Shown here: positions 1 to 12,436 of the stretch, piece after piece
Layout: each line of letters starts with the position of its first letter
Numbering within the stretch: the first letter of the stretch is position 1
From: Hyparrhenia diplandra
Lineage: Eukaryota > Streptophyta > Magnoliopsida > Poales > Poaceae
Direction of reading: 5' to 3'
Length of the DNA stretch: 64,000 nt
Assembly (NCBI GenBank): GCA_015847255.1
Contig: JADLZK010005872.1
Coordinates: forward strand, 248,001 to 312,000
The notes under the pieces: generated by a model
The model's input: the letters and a program-made list of their open reading frames with translations, nothing else
What the model was told of the DNA's origin: nothing
The model's database searches: none
Position numbers and translations under genes: made by a program

Positions 1-840
1 GAGGCTTTGAAAAAGGAAAAGGGGAAAGAATAACTGGTCGGGTGCCCAAGTCTCTAGCTAGCTACAGTTCTTTTCTTGTTGGTGCCTGCATACTCAGCGT
101 GATGAATGCATGGCAACAAGATGTTAGCATCAGATCCATGGCTAGATCGAGATGTCCCATCGTCATCGTCCGAGCTTGCTCTTTACTGTGCCATGGAGTA
201 CACACCATCGTCTAGCTGCCATGCGACACGTCGTGGGTAGTAGTGGGTTACTTTCTCGATCTTCACTCCTCTATCGTCTCGTTTCTGGCTTTCTCTTCTT
301 TCTCTGCGGGGAAGGGCTACTTGACAACTCGTCAGCTAGCTCAGGCATCTTGAGGAAGCCGGAGAAACACACCAACATATAGCTGCCTTCTTTATCACCG
401 ATCGATGACCGTGCCAAAGAGGGAGGACACGAGGAGACTCGGCGACTCGGCTTCTTCCATCCAACTAGTCAGCAAAGCAACGACGCCACCATGCACGGTA
501 TGGTGTGGTGGTGCGAGCCAGCCGCCGCCGCGGCGTAATGCTTCTCCCGGCCCGCCACGCCAGACCAGCCGATCGAGCCCTGGCCTACGTCGAGCCAGTG
601 TCACTCACCACCCAGTTCCTGTCTCCCGTTGGATAGTTCAGAGGCTAACCGCTCGTGGCTCAGCTGGGATCAGAGCGTATTGGATCAGCTCACGCGCTAC
701 TCGATCTGGTAGCTCGATCGCTATGTCATCACGGTTAGGCACGCAGCTAGGCTAGTATAGTAATTCACTCTAGGCGTACATGGATTTGATTGTGGTCTCA
801 GAACTGAGCAAAAATTAAACTATATGATCTTCCCTATAAT
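1..840. repeat. Left copy of a 0.8-kb direct duplication
   Basis: This stretch recurs in the same orientation at 62258-63082. The two copies match from the GGCTTTGAAAA start, through GATGTCCCATCGTCATCG and CCACCCAGTTCCTGTCTCCC, to AAACTATATGATCTT. They differ by scattered substitutions, small indels and about 33 bases missing near the end of the right copy. The left copy starts at the window edge, so the true boundary may lie outside. Short open frames exist on both strands but are not conserved between the copies, so no gene is called. It could be an old segmental duplicate or an uncharacterised dispersed repeat. Confidence 0.85.
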
Positions 841-1057
841 CTTGATGACATTACAAAGGTTGCAGTATATATATGATACGGGCACTAACAAAATCAAGGA
901 AGATCGGTTCTTAATTTCGATCTGTATATATCGATGGATCATAGGAGTCAATGTCTAAATCTATTATACATAGGACTCGTTGCATGTGTCCGGATCGGAT
1001 CGATGGAGTCCGGTGCGGACATGACAGGACGTCGCTCTAACCATCGGTAATGCTACC

Positions 1058-1231
1058 CTTAGCGCGTCCGACCGCTCGGACGCTAATCTTAATGGGCAAC
1101 AACATTCGCCTCAGCCCAACTGCCCCTACCTTTCTGCTCGCCCCCTTAGCGCGTCGGACCGCTCGGGCGCTAATCTTAATGGGCCACAACATCCGCCGCA
1201 GCTCAACTGCCTCTGCCTTTCTGCTCGCCCC
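1058..1231. repeat. Two tandem copies of an 87-bp unit
   Basis: Copies at 1058-1144 and 1145-1231 both start CTTAGCGCGTC and end TTTCTGCTCGCCCC. They differ at only a few positions. The shorter sentence CTTATCTTCTCGG follows twice just downstream. The unit length is a multiple of three, but the frames through it do not look like a known protein, so this is reported only as a local duplication. Confidence 0.8.
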
Positions 1232-1334
1232 AATCTTATCTTCTCGGCACTCCGCTGCTCGCCCAACCTTATCTTCTCGGAGGACTCGGAGGCTTAGGCA
1301 GGCAATCAGTGCCGCTGCTCGCCCAACATTTGAC

Positions 1335-1725
1335 ACGCCCGGCCATCGCTGACATCTTCTCCCACGTCATCGCCGCGCACCTGGCCCCTTCCACGCCGTC
1401 CACCTCGTCGCGTGGCTACTACGCGGACGCCCCGCCCGCGGCGGCTTCCTGGCGCTGATCCAGGCGTTCGTCGCCAAGGGCGCCCGGGAACTCATCCTCA
1501 TCAACCGCCCAATGTCGCTCCACGTGTCTCTCCCTACTGCGCTCCTCGGCGTCGCCATCCTCACCCACCTCTACCTCGGCCTCACGGAAAAATGGCACTG
1601 GCGTGGTGTTCCCGCACCTCAGCGAGCTCGTCCTCTTCTAGGTGGCGGTGGAGAGCCGCTACATGGACTTCCTCCTAGCCGGGAGGGGCGTTGGGGGCAT
1701 GCGCATGCTGAGTTCCTTTAGGGTC
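1335..1725 (+). pseudogene. F-box/LRR-like (FBD-type) gene fragment
   Basis: Joined across frames, the plus strand gives peptide pieces typical of the leucine-rich part of grass F-box proteins: FHAVHLVAW, ELILINRPMSL, SLPTALLGVAILTHLYLG, FPHLSELVLF and VAVESRYMDFLLAG, in that order. Such proteins are substrate adaptors of SCF ubiquitin ligases. Here the F-box itself, the start, the C-terminal domain and a continuous frame are all missing, and at least two frameshifts are needed to read it. It is probably a captured or relic fragment. Family assignment is by memory of the motif pattern and is moderately sure. Confidence 0.55.
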
Positions 1726-1749
1726 CCTTCGTGCTTCAAGTTTGACATT

Positions 1750-2330
1750 GTTGCCTAAATCCAAATTAGGTGTTGCAACAGGCATTTCCTGCTGTTGTAG
1801 TGGTTTTGTTTCAGATGTTGCAATAGTTGTTTCTCGTTTGGTGCAAGAGATTTTCCCACGATGTTGCGGTGGTGGATGTTGTTGAATGTTGCAACAAATA
1901 TTTTTTTTGATGTTGCATCTTGTATCTTTTATTTGTTACATTAGATGTTTTTTCGATGTTGCAATAGTTTTTATCTTTTTGATGTGGCAGTTTATTTTGT
2001 TTGTTGCAACAGTTGTTCTATCGATGTTGCAAGTAAGTTCATCTGTTGTGCAGTTGGTGAGGCAGACTATGGGGGGCGAGCTGGCTGCGAGGGCGGAGGT
2101 GCGGGGCCGGCGAGGATGGGGGCAGGCAGATCCCATGGACATGGGGTCAGGGGCGCGAGGGCAAAGGGCGGCGTTAGGTGCAAATGAAAGGCGGCGCGTA
2201 CAAGAAGTGGAGGTGGAAGAGCAGCCGGCGGAGGTGGGCTGGGCACGGGAGCTGTGTAGGAGCGTCCGATGGATTTCTTTTCCATCGGACGTCCCAAAGA
2301 CTAGCACTTCCCTCTAACCATCCATGACCA
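1750..2330. repeat. GTTGCAA-rich dispersed repeat, unclassified
   Basis: ATGTTGCAA or GTTGCAAC occurs about six times between 1765 and 2035 in a T-rich stretch, then the sequence becomes G/C-rich (2065-2260). This T-rich GTTGCAA pattern is common in grass repetitive DNA. No terminal repeats or target duplication were found, so it is not assigned to a superfamily. The open frames here on both strands look like composition artefacts. Confidence 0.4.
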
Positions 2331-2428
2331 TGTGCAAGCGGTTTCTGATCCAAGAACCGGACTCGGAACCTAATACGCGGCGGTAAAGACTGTCTCCAAC
2401 GGATTACCTAAAAGCGCAAAGTAGGTAG

Positions 2429-3060
2429 TGTTGACACCAAATTTTGGTCAAAGAAGGTTCAACCCAAAAATCGTGGTGAACAAGATAGCGGCTCGAGAAG
2501 AATATGTCTTTGCCGATAGGGAAAGCGGCACCGGCTAAAGTGGCGTCATCGGGCTCGGTTGGAATTGAGGAAAGAGAGTCGAGTTTGCTAATCTGGTGTG
2601 AATGAGATGCGGATCTATGGGCTATGATCATGCGATAGAGCAAGATTCCGGACTCTAGGCATAAAGGAAAGATTGGAGGCCAAATTATCTTCGAGTAGGG
2701 TTTATTTTCCGGGAGAATTTAGAGTCGTATTATGCTAGGACTCTTATTAGGCCCTGGGCTATAAATATGTGAGCCTTGGCTATTGTAAAGGACACCAATC
2801 AATGAAATACAACACAACAATTGGCTCCGGCCACCTTATCGAGTCAAGTTAAAGTCGTCGAGTTCTTATGCGACTTCTCGTGATCCACTCCGCGTTGGTC
2901 GTAAGTTCGACAACCCTCGTTATATCCTGCCGAAATCGGTCGATGGCGAGGTAGCTTTGTTAGGGCTCTGCCGACCTTCAAGACCAGCCCTAACATTGAG
3001 TTATCGGTTGTATTAGATATGGCTAAGTCTAGTAGATTCATTAAGTTACCCGTGTTCATG
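2429..3060 (+). repeat. LTR-like fragment starting TGTTGACACC
   Basis: The sequence starts with TGTTGACACCAAATTTTGG, a usual opening of grass Ty3/gypsy LTRs. It carries a promoter-like CTATAAATATGTGAG near 2760, followed by AATGAAATACAACACAAC. No matching second LTR, primer-binding site or target duplication was found in the window. It is probably a solo or truncated LTR whose right boundary is uncertain. Confidence 0.4.
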
Positions 3061-3079
3061 CACAGAATTGCTTATGTTT

Positions 3080-3866
3080 TATGTTGGGACACGGTCTTGG
3101 GCACATGGCGGAGGTGTTGGATGAAACACCCAAGCGGAGGTGTACCTCGGGCGTCTAGCTACTAATCACTTCATTCGTTTGAACGTTTGCGGAGGACAAG
3201 GGATTGGAGGACAAGGGATTGGTGGAGGTCGCATCTCGCCCGACTCCTCCGGATTATGCACACCACCACGGGGGGAAGCGGAGATCTCCGCCGGCGACAC
3301 GGAAATAGGCTCGACCATGCGAAGACCAGCGGCCCGAAACCCGGGGTTCAAGTGCGGGAGAGCGGCGAAGGTCACCCGGCGGAGATACCACCCGGAGGGC
3401 CAAAAAGGAGGGAGTCGAACCTTAATGGGCGAACGCCGACCCCATCGTGCTAAGGCGGTTGAATACATGAAAGGATCCGAAGACCCCCAAGACGAGAGGA
3501 GAAGAGATCGGAATAAGGCATCTAGAGGGGTAGAATTATAACTAGGCATCTCCACGTGTTTCTAAACTATAAATAGGGGGGCACGGTCCTTCATGTTGTG
3601 GGTTGGTGAATGGAATTTATTTCCATTGTTTATTGAGCATTTTAACACTTTACACTCAGGCTTAGTATTGTACTCACCCCACCGGAGCTATGCCCGGGCG
3701 AAGGTGTCTCATCCCTGTTGGAAACCCAAGTTTCAACATTTTATATATGAATACATGTTTTGCCCGATCAGATTGATACGTGCTTTGGCCTTAGATCTAA
3801 TTTATAGCGTGATACTAGCGCAAATTCATATGATTAACGACCCATTAAAGCGGGGTCCGACAACAA
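3080..3866 (+). repeat. LTR-like fragment related to the end of the large LTR at 22.9-26.8 kb
   Basis: A TATA-like ACTATAAATAGGGGGG lies near 3566. Further on, TTGTACTCACCCC and the end GATTAACGACCCATTAAAG resemble the last 400 bases of the long LTRs ending at 19542 and 26789. The fragment ends around CCGACAACA without a primer-binding site after it. It is read as a diverged LTR piece of the same broad group. The left limit is a guess. Peptides of up to 133 aa in this stretch are not recognisable. Confidence 0.4.
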
Positions 3867-5430
3867 ACTCATCACCTCCCACTCATTTTCACCTATCAAA
3901 ACTTTAAATTAGTTTGTTCAATGTCTCTCCTTCCTCACTCTTGTTGAGAACCATCGATGACCTTGAAAACATGTTCTCCTAAATATTCTACATGTAGAAG
4001 AACGATATCATACCGGTATTCTTGGGGTACATGACAGCAAGCGGAGGCACCACAGCCTCGGGCGGGTCGGCGGCGGCGAAACTCCGGTGGCGCCAGATGT
4101 CGGTGAAGAGTACTACGTAATCGAGCATTCGATCAGTGATCCGGGCCCTCCGGATCCGGTGGAGCGCCCAAATTCGGGCGGCCGGATCCCCGCTCTAGAA
4201 CCCACCGACCTCCACAAAGCGTAATCCGTTGATGCTTGCACGAAGCATCAGCCACTAATGAACGAGGGTGGAGTGGCGCATATTGTGGTCCGGATCGGAG
4301 GCGTCTCGAAGATGTCCGGCAGAGAACAAAACGAAGCTCTAGGTGCTTCAAGAACGGATCACGTGAAGAGGAGTCCATTCGAAACATCAACCCACCACAA
4401 CATGTCCTTGTGGGCGATGACTCCATCGGCCGTCATGCTTGGGTGCGGAGTCGAGTTGCTTCACGTTCCATCGGCCAAGTACACTGTGCGTAAAGTAACC
4501 GGCCGTCGTGGTGTCCCATGGCGACCGGAAAGGCGAGCGAGCTGCACAACAAGTGGTGGTCGATGCGGTGTGGGTTGGCTATGATTCCAATGCTTCTGTT
4601 GGCGTCGGCGTGGAACAAAGAGAAGGCCTCAGGAGTCGCGCTAGCGTGCGGGCGTGGATGTCGTCAGCAAGGAAGAATGTCGCGTGTTGTAGATCGGCAA
4701 ACGATCGGCCGCGGTAGCCACGACTAAAAACCTGGGTAATGGTTTGAGCTAAAACCAGTTTTTCGGTTTGGTTTTTTATTTAGACCCATACGATTTGGGT
4801 GGAAATGGGCTAGAGAATGTGTTGGGTTCGTTCGGTTTGGGCAGTAAATAAAATGGGTTGGTTGGGTTTTGCATTCGGTTTTAGTTTTTTTGCTTGAAAA
4901 CGGTGTGAAATGGTTTTAATGTAGGTTGAAAAACATGGTTTTGTTTATTTGGCAGATCAATATGTGGGCTAAGGCCCGAAAAATAAAATCTTGTGTTCAC
5001 ACCTTACAATTGAGCGTTAAATTATCTCGTTTTGTCTCATCTAGGGTGCTAGATGGTAGGTTATGCTCCATCCTCTATAGTTCCATGGCCAGTAGTTTCA
5101 TATGAATTTATCCTAAGTTAGTGTATATAACACTTTGAGTTATGTGTTTTTATTGCGCTATTAGTTATGGAAAAAAATTCACTAAAACCTATTAATGGTC
5201 GAAATGACGAACTAGAGGGTCGTGAATATAGTCTTTCTAAAATTCAACTGCTTGATTAACAAAAAATTTCAAGAGAAATCTCAAAAGGCTACACTTCTAT
5301 GTTCTCATTCATCTAACCAAGATTCCTAAATGTGCAACTAAATTGTCGAGTTAGGTAAATCTCACATAATCTATTTTAGTTGGTAAGGTCACACAAATCT
5401 ATGCAACTAGTTATTCAAACAACAAGAGAT
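3867..5430. other. No recognisable gene; mixed repetitive DNA
   Basis: Frames up to 108 aa occur at 4130-4730 on both strands, overlap each other and resemble no known protein. From 4733 to 4960 the sequence is rich in CGGTTTGG and GGGTTGG words, as in subterminal parts of some grass DNA transposons. From 5000 to 5430 it is A/T-rich and featureless. No terminal repeats could be paired. Confidence 0.4.
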
Positions 5431-5830
5431 TTCCTACTCATACTAGTATGCAAAGCGCACAAAGGCTAAGCTTGGCATTACTCAATAGTAAGGCTACACA
5501 AGCCGGACTAGAGAGCTCAACAATTACTTGGCTACACAAATTAAGCAATGCAACTAGCAAGGCTACACAAGCCAACCAGTTACTCACGGGAGCTACTTCT
5601 ATGCTACACAAGAAAAGAGAGCAACTGTAGCAAGCTACATACGCCAACTAATTGCGCAAGAGCAACAACACAAGCATAATATAGGAACAAGTAAATATAC
5701 AAGCTTGCGTTGGGAGTAAGCAAACCAATAGGATGAAAAAGTTGGCACGATGATTTTATCTCGAGGTTAGGTGGCTTGCCATCCACCTACTCCCTATTGA
5801 GACAATACAAGGTTGTCATCGGTCCTCTTG
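5430..5830. repeat. Probable LTR-retroelement fragment with GGCTACACAA repeats
   Basis: GCTACACAA occurs four times between 5490 and 5610, three of them as GGCTACACAA. Then come TTTTATCTCGAGGTTAGGTGGCTTGCC and a CCTACTCCCTATTGAG stretch, wording that recurs in grass LTR elements. No ORF, LTR pair or target duplication was found. The assignment is from general resemblance only. Confidence 0.3.
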
Positions 5831-6140
5831 CTAGTGGTGACCCTCAAATAACACTCTCCCACTTGAAGTGCTCACGTCCCGCATCTGACACGCCGAGTAT
5901 TGCTGGTATGCCTCCATCTCCCGCCGATGGGCCTCTGCCTGGGCCGCCTGCTTGGCCTCAAAGTCTGCTGCCTGGGCCGGCTGCTTGGCCTCCAACTCTG
6001 CCTTAGGGCCTGCAATATTACACCCATAACGTTGAAACAATGCATAGGCAACGCACATGTGTAAAAACCGGTGAGCGGCGAATGAAAGCGTAATTACACG
6101 AAACGCCCGCATCATCTGCGTGGAGCTCTGGCTGTCGAGG
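5831..6140 (-). pseudogene. 3' coding part of a CACTA (En/Spm) transposon protein, cut by a retrotransposon
   Basis: Read on the minus strand from 6140, the peptide starts with SSTQMMRAF and ends in a charged helical stretch (ELEAKQPAQ, EAHRREMEAYQQY) typical of the coiled-coil tail of grass Ptta/En/Spm proteins. A GT...AG intron of about 90 bases fits between the MMRAF region and GPKAELEAK, ending at about 6010. It abuts the CGAGG target site of the LTR element. The upstream part of the same protein resumes on the other side of the insertion, at 26795. It therefore reads as the C-terminal portion of one interrupted transposase-associated gene. Confidence 0.6.
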
Positions 6141-7626
6141 TGTAACACCCGTGTTTTTGCATCATTGTAAAAATCACTAAAAATTTGAACTTTTTGAATT
6201 ACAACTAAAACATGAGTTACTTTCCCGCAAAACCCAACCTTGTTTTCGAAAAACCTTGCATTCAAACCTTCACCATATAGAAAATTAGAAACCTTGTTTG
6301 CTGGCTTGTGAGCTTATGGTGGAAGGTAAGTTGATGCACTAACTAGAGTATAAATTATGGAAGCATGCATGAGAAGTGGTTTTACAATTTTCTGGGAATT
6401 AGAATTAGCGGGACACGTGCACATTCACCCCATTTATATATATTTATATTACATGGCACAAGTGGGCAAATATTCTCAAATACAAATTAAGGGAATATAA
6501 ACCCATGTGCTTGAACAAAAAAATATATAAGGGTATACAAGAGTGCACTTGAAATAATAGAAAAGGAGGAGGAATTTAGAAAAGAGCACCCGGCTCACTC
6601 TCTCCCTTTCCTCCTTTCGCCCGGCCCGGCCAGCTCTCCCTCTTCCTTTCCTTCTCTCCCACCCGAGCAGGCCGACCCATCTAACCGCACCACGAGCCCG
6701 AGATGACGAAAAGCCCATCACCGCGAGGCCCAACATTCCTCTCTCCACCCTCACCGCCAGCCGGGCCCCAAAGACCGCTTCCACTCGTCTTCTTCCTCCT
6801 GCACGGGAACGACGACCGCAAAGATTAGTCAAGAAGGACCCCTGCCCCCGCCATATCGGGCTGCCCTCGCGGCGAAGACGAACACGGGGCATCGCTGACC
6901 TCCCCGCCAGAATCCGGCCGGCGGAGGCAACCGGCATCCTCGAGCGCCCGGCGTCAACGTGTACGGCCTGACGAACGACGATTTGCCAAGACTTCGCCGG
7001 TGACCTCGACGGGACACCACGACAAGCCGCGGAACCGGGGTGAAGCGGGACGCGCCGTCTCTAGCGGGACGCTGGGGAAACGTCCACGCCACAGCTTGAG
7101 TCAAAGGACACAGTGGCGCCGCGGACCGAGCCAGCGCTCTGCCACCATGGCGACGGACAGACGACAACCGAACGACGTGACCAGGCAGCGAGCCAACCCA
7201 GCCGGTGACGAGACCCGACACCGGAGTGGATAAGAACCCGGCCGAGCACCACGGGCGCCCACGAGGCACCACGCAAGACGCGCGGCTGTCGGAAAAATAT
7301 CGGAGAGCGAGAGAAAATCTCGCCGGCGACGTCCCCACTCCACGCACCTATAAATAGCCGTGGACCAGGGGCACCACTCGACCTCGCACCACCTCCACGA
7401 GCTCCGCCAAGGTCGAACACGCGGTGCTCTCCTTCCCTTCCTCCCTTTTTCTCTCCTCACGGTGCTAGCTCGAGTGCCCCCAAATCGGGAGTTTCCGTCG
7501 CCGCCGACTAGGTCTCATCGTCGTCGTCGATTTAGTCACCAGGAGGTCAAATTGGTGAGTCCATTGCGTGTCCCGTAGTCTCCTCTTTCGTTTGCCCTCT
7601 ATTTCCCTCCCTATTGTGCAGCTAAT
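6141..7626 (+). repeat. 5' LTR of the outer element, first segment
   Basis: This matches 22936-24415 of the 3' LTR. The first 450 bases are A/T-rich and nearly identical. The following G/C-rich part (6600-7350) differs by many small indels. It holds the TATA box at 7349-7356. AAATTGGTGAGTCC near 7550 has the form of a splice donor and is also present in the other LTR, so the leader may be spliced. Confidence 0.95.
7349..7356 (+). promoter_or_regulatory. LTR TATA box
   Basis: TATAAATA inside CTATAAATAGCCGTGG. The same motif stands at 24147-24154 in the 3' LTR. Its position 1.2 kb into a 3.85-kb LTR implies a long U3 and a longer R/U5. Confidence 0.7.
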
Positions 7627-9224
7627 CGTTGGTACTTCTTAACATCACTACAACCAATAGGTGGAGTTAATCTCACCTAAGGCCATATGAGCCGAGGCAC
7701 TCGGTGTTTCTCCATCTCATAGCTTTACCATAGGCTAGGTTGTCATCCCTAGCAAGTAATGCTAGAAATGTTGTATGTGCTACATGTGATTGTGCTGATT
7801 TTCAATCTTCTCTAAAACAAATAGTATATCAATTAAATTATCCAAAAGTTTACGGATAAAATAACATTTGTCACATTTCACCGGGAGGGATCCGTGTCTA
7901 TCATTTATAATTCTACCCACAGAGAGGAATATGAGGATGGTCGATACAATTATTAGCTAGCATATTTATGAGAGATTAGGTCACTAGCACTACTTTAGCA
8001 GGGGTTAAGCCAATAATGATATGATAAGTGATAAACAAAGGCAAAGTATCACACGTAGAGATATAGGCATAGACTACTCACTACTCAAACTAACGTGGAC
8101 TTACGTTAAGAGACGGAATTCTTATATAGCATTAAATCTACTAAGTCAAACATCTACCCTAGGTCATATACCATCATATACAGCATAACAACCATGAATC
8201 TATGCATCCTGAAGATTTATGAGGAGAACCAAGAACAAAACAAGATAATCCCCAAAACCATGCTCAACTAGTCTTATAACCGAGGGATGGACTCCAAAGG
8301 ACTCAACAGAATATCACACCCGCGATCTACCACACGTCCCAGATTATAAGATGCATCCCTTGTACAGATCATATCTAAGCACCATGCTTACATAATTATT
8401 TCTATCACCTAACCCTCTCGAGATTCGAATTAGGCGCTCTACGAATAGATACATGAACTCACAATTAATCATGACCATATCAAATATACTACTAGAATAA
8501 ACTAAGAACATAGCAAACCAATACTTAATATTGAAATAGAATAAAGTCATGGATACAAGATAATACCGTAATGACTTGACGATCGAGAATCCTCGGGTTG
8601 GCAACACCCGGCTCTAATTGAATCGACTTGTTAATCTAAATAGAGGAACTAGAACTAGAAGAACTAGAACTAGACAAGTAGCTACCCTAATCTCTGGTGG
8701 AGAGGCTCTCTTCTACTTACACTTTGGCTTGAATGAATTACAATGAATACAATATGAATTAGGGTTTCACTCGGGGTCGTGGGGGTCTTGTTATATAGCC
8801 CTAGGCGATGCACGACGGCCCTTGGATCAAACCAACCTTGATGGGTGGACTAGATTGCTCCTCATAGGCGGTTTGGAACCGACATAGTTGGACGAGGTCG
8901 ACAGGTGGGCCCGAGGCGGCGGCGCCCGGCATGCTCGGGGCCGCCCTAGGTCACGGCCGGTGGGTCCCAACCTCTTCTGCGTTGTCTCGGGTGTCTTACG
9001 GAATATTCTTACGTGGGTTTCAAGTTGATATACGTCACAGATACGTCTTTGTGTTGTAGGGCTTCAAATCTACGGGCTTTTCTGTTTAATCCTCGAAAAA
9101 TATATAATTCACCAAAACTCGTGGAAATTGTTAGTATAAGCCCTATGTCTATGTGGATATTCATTTTATGCCCTTATTTCATGTTTAGTTGACATATAAA
9201 AGTATTCAATAAGAGATGTCAACA
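7627..9224 (-). repeat. 3' LTR of the nested Athila-like element
   Basis: This direct repeat of 15588-17181 has inverted ends GTTGG and GTCAACA. A minus-strand TATATAAC lies near 8795-8805, inside the plus-strand text GTTATATAGCCCTAGGC. The long A/T-rich parts are almost identical to the partner. Differences cluster in the G/C-rich stretch near 8900-8990. Confidence 0.92.
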
Positions 9225-9238
9225 AGCTCCCCAAGCTT
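9225..9238 (-). other. Polypurine tract of the nested element
   Basis: The minus strand reads AAGCTTGGGGAGCT directly before the 3' LTR start TGTTGACATC. This is the position and composition of the plus-strand primer of Ty3/gypsy elements, and it fixes the element's orientation. Confidence 0.75.
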
Positions 9239-11313
9239 AACCTTTGCTAGTCCCTAGCAAAGCCAAACTTGACAAAGGATCGGGAGTTGCTACTATGTTT
9301 TATTCTTCACAAATTTATATGATCATTGGTAAAAGTTCTTCTCCAAGAAAGGGTGAAACCATTCTAACCTTCCAACTCACCTATATTACTTGAAAAGTAT
9401 GGGGCTTTTATTTGCACTAAAATCTTGGGTGATTGAAAGATAGAACAAGTTAGTCAAGCACTATGTCTCAAGTTCTTGGATTCACCTGCGTTGCGGAGTT
9501 TTCAATATTTTCGAAATAAAACTCGAGTTTCCATTGTATGACCCTTTCAAGTCTCTCATATGTGGTGTTTTTGGATCCTTCCCAAGGCAATGATGTGGTG
9601 CCTTCTCTCTTAAAATATGTGGTATTTGTGGCACATGGTAGTTTTACCATGCCTTCTCTCATCCTATTTCTAAAGTTTCATATGTGGAGCTCATAGGAGG
9701 GAGACGGCTCATACATACTTGCAAAGCATATATTGTAAAGTCAAACAATGGATCCAAAAGAACAAGTCATACAATGTAGGTGTATGGGATATGCGAGAAG
9801 GTGGTGAAGATGGAATGAAATCTTCCTAATTCTACTATGCTCCTTTTGAAGAAATTGATCTCTCTTTTTGGAAATTTTAAGAGGACATAAAAAGAAAACT
9901 TGGGCTAGCTTTTCTTTTCCATTCAGAGAGGCGGGCATCTAAGTACCCATTGTTTTCACATCGGACACTTGTCCATTTTTTTTCAGCTCTCTTTATTCTC
10001 TTCTCTTCTCTTTTTTTTTTTTTTTAGGAGGTAGGCTCTACTCGCCCGTAGGACACTTGTCCATTTTTCATCTCCCATTCTTTCTTCTTTTAGCATTGCC
10101 CCAAGTTTCTTTTTGTCAACAATATTTGAGAGATAATAAATGAAGTCCATGGAGCATGAATGGGTTTTTCGGAGTGATAGCAAGAGAATATTTTTGGTGT
10201 TCATTCCCAAGGTAGGAGTGAAACATTTTCATGAAGGCTAGCAAAAAGGCGATTGTCTACTTCCGGATTAGGTGTAGTATTTATGTGGAATGTGGGTTTT
10301 GTATGACAAGTTCCTAAGGATCACAGAGGTTGCCAAAACTCAATGCAAAGCAAGGAGTCACTAATGGTGTTTTCCTATCTAAAATCATGCATTTGGCCGT
10401 GGTAGGAATTTGAAGCTCTCGTCATGTAGGAAACTCATCATGTAAAATTTTAGAATTTTCACAATCAAATCTCCGAATTTAGTGTCTCTAGGAACAAGAT
10501 AAATAGCAGCTCAGACTTTCTCATATCATATCCGTCAATAACTTAGACTAGTTTAGATGTTTGCTCCCACAAAATTTCAAGTTCAAGGTAAATCTTCTTG
10601 ATTTAAACAATTGTGTCCATAAATTGGGAGAACTCTAAACCGGTGCTAGGCATTAGCAAGAAAGTCAAACAGAGCAACTATTCATCATTTCCAAACAGAT
10701 AGTTCTTTGTCTAGTTCTTCTTATTTATTAAAAGTAAAAACAAACTTTTATACACACTCTTTTTATTTTATTTTCCAAGCATTTTTTTTTTTAGCATAGC
10801 AAACAAAGCAACCTCAAACAACTAGAATATAAACGGATAAATTAACACCGGTGGTTGAGACTTACCCGGTTGAGTGGGGGCAGCCTTCCCCCAAGCTTGA
10901 TCTTGATGTGGGTGTTCTAACGGCGACGTCCCGCCTGCTTTCTGTGGTGGGTGTGCAAAGAGGTCCGTGTGGTACCCTAGTGTCTCCCGGATATTGGAGA
11001 TGCTCGATCAGTCCCTATTGTTCCATGTTCTCTGTTCTGGATGTGGGTGGTCCGGTCTGCGAATTCCTTGGACGGTGGTGTAAATCCCTTGGAGAAGTTG
11101 TGATTCGTTTTGTCCAAAAACCCGCAAAAGAGCTACGAGCTGGTTCGTAATCACGGAGTGTGCCTCGCGGCGTGATGTACCTGCTTGGTCGTGGAAGTAT
11201 CCACTTCCATGGTAGGTCTCGCGACGGATGCGTGCGCGTCTCCGCATTGGTCATCTGGGCTCTCTTCCGAAACCGGCCGTAGCGGGCCCGGGAAGGTCCC
11301 TGGTTGGTGCCGA
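9239..11313 (-). other. Internal region of the nested element without a recognisable gene
   Basis: Frames here are short (up to 99 aa) and match nothing I know. The stretch contains T runs at about 10010-10025 and 10780. It lies between the envelope-position ORF and the 3' LTR, where Athila-like elements often have long untranslated sequence. Confidence 0.5.
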
Positions 11314-12436
11314 TCATAATATCTTGTGTAAGCTGGCCCTTGTGGGGTTGGATCGCACCCATCCACACCGGTTCGTGTGCGTTGCTTGGCGTTGTGGCAT
11401 GGTTCTCGGCATGTTCTTTGGTTGTGCCTGTTCATTTATCAAGAAGGATTGTGTCTCATAAAGGGCAAAATCAAGGTTAGGTAACTGGATCTCCCCAATG
11501 CCGTGGTGTTTCATATAGTAAATACTTCCTACCCTTCTCATTATATGTGCTTGCTTAAAATACGGGTAGCCTATCAACGTCTGTGCTTTTTTTTATAAAA
11601 GGGACAGAGGCATCATCCAAGATTCTAAGATGATTTGCAATTCTAGTGATAAGCGAGGTGCACTCTATTGTTCCTACCAACTTGGGTATGTTGAGCCAAT
11701 GTTGTGCCAAGGGGATAACGGGGAGACTTTCCTTTGCTTAATAACAAGTACATTAATTGCAAGTCTATCGTTCTGACACTTTGCTGGTCTTTCTTTGGAA
11801 AGAAAGTGAAACACATCCATTTGTGGAAAAAGCGGAGGGTAGGTATGTGCATATCATCGGCTTTGGCATCCTGGAAAGAATCTTTACCGAGAAAGTTCCT
11901 TCCAAAGCGTAATGTGGTTAAAATCGAGGCAAGGCTTGGTCTAATGAAATAACGCAAACGGGTTCAAAACCAAGAGCATCGTTTAAACCCCTCCCGGCTA
12001 AGAGTGTGTTGCTCTTTAAAGAGTCTAAAGTGTATCCCCTCATTTGTAAGGCGCAAAGTGCAAAGAAATTCAAGGGTCAATGACCTAGAACCTAGCTCAA
12101 TAATTTCCCAAAAATTACGCCATCCCACGTTTTTTGAAAAATTGCGTCAAATTCGGAAGCCATACCTATCTCATGTATGAAATCAGGATCTAGTACCGGT
12201 GTGTGCGTGAAAGTTCGATTCTTCATGTCCTTGTACCTTGCCTTCTCTTCTGAAGTATGAAGCCCGAGATCACTGTCGGTCATCAGGATCTTTGGTGGTG
12301 GAGTTTCTGTTCCAAAGCTCATCTCTAATTGGGCTCTCGATGAGGAGCCATCCTTCTCTAAGCGCTTGGACCTTCGGCCAAATCCAAAGAAACTCATCCT
12401 GCAAAAACAATCACGAAACAAAACAAAACAAAGCAA
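11314..12436 (-). pseudogene. Degenerate Athila-type ORF in the envelope position
   Basis: Three minus-strand frames in order (12436-12092, 11957-11643, 11577-11314) give consecutive pieces of the plant retroelement ORF found downstream of pol in Athila-like elements, also called ORF1/ARK-type. They are an N-terminal piece with SEEKARYKDMKNR and FTHTPVLDPDFIHEIGM, a middle piece with LRFFHKWMCFTFFP and VRTIDLQLMYLLL, and a C-terminal piece with MRRVGSIYYMKHHG. It is broken by frameshifts and stops and cannot give one protein. Whether such ORFs ever act as envelope proteins is unproven. The assignment rests on remembered motif order. Confidence 0.6.

Noticed and set aside
2429..3866. One complete solo LTR from TGTTG to CAACA
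   Set aside because: Flanking five bases differ (GGTAG versus AACTC), and two TATA-like promoters lie inside, so two separate LTR fragments are more likely.
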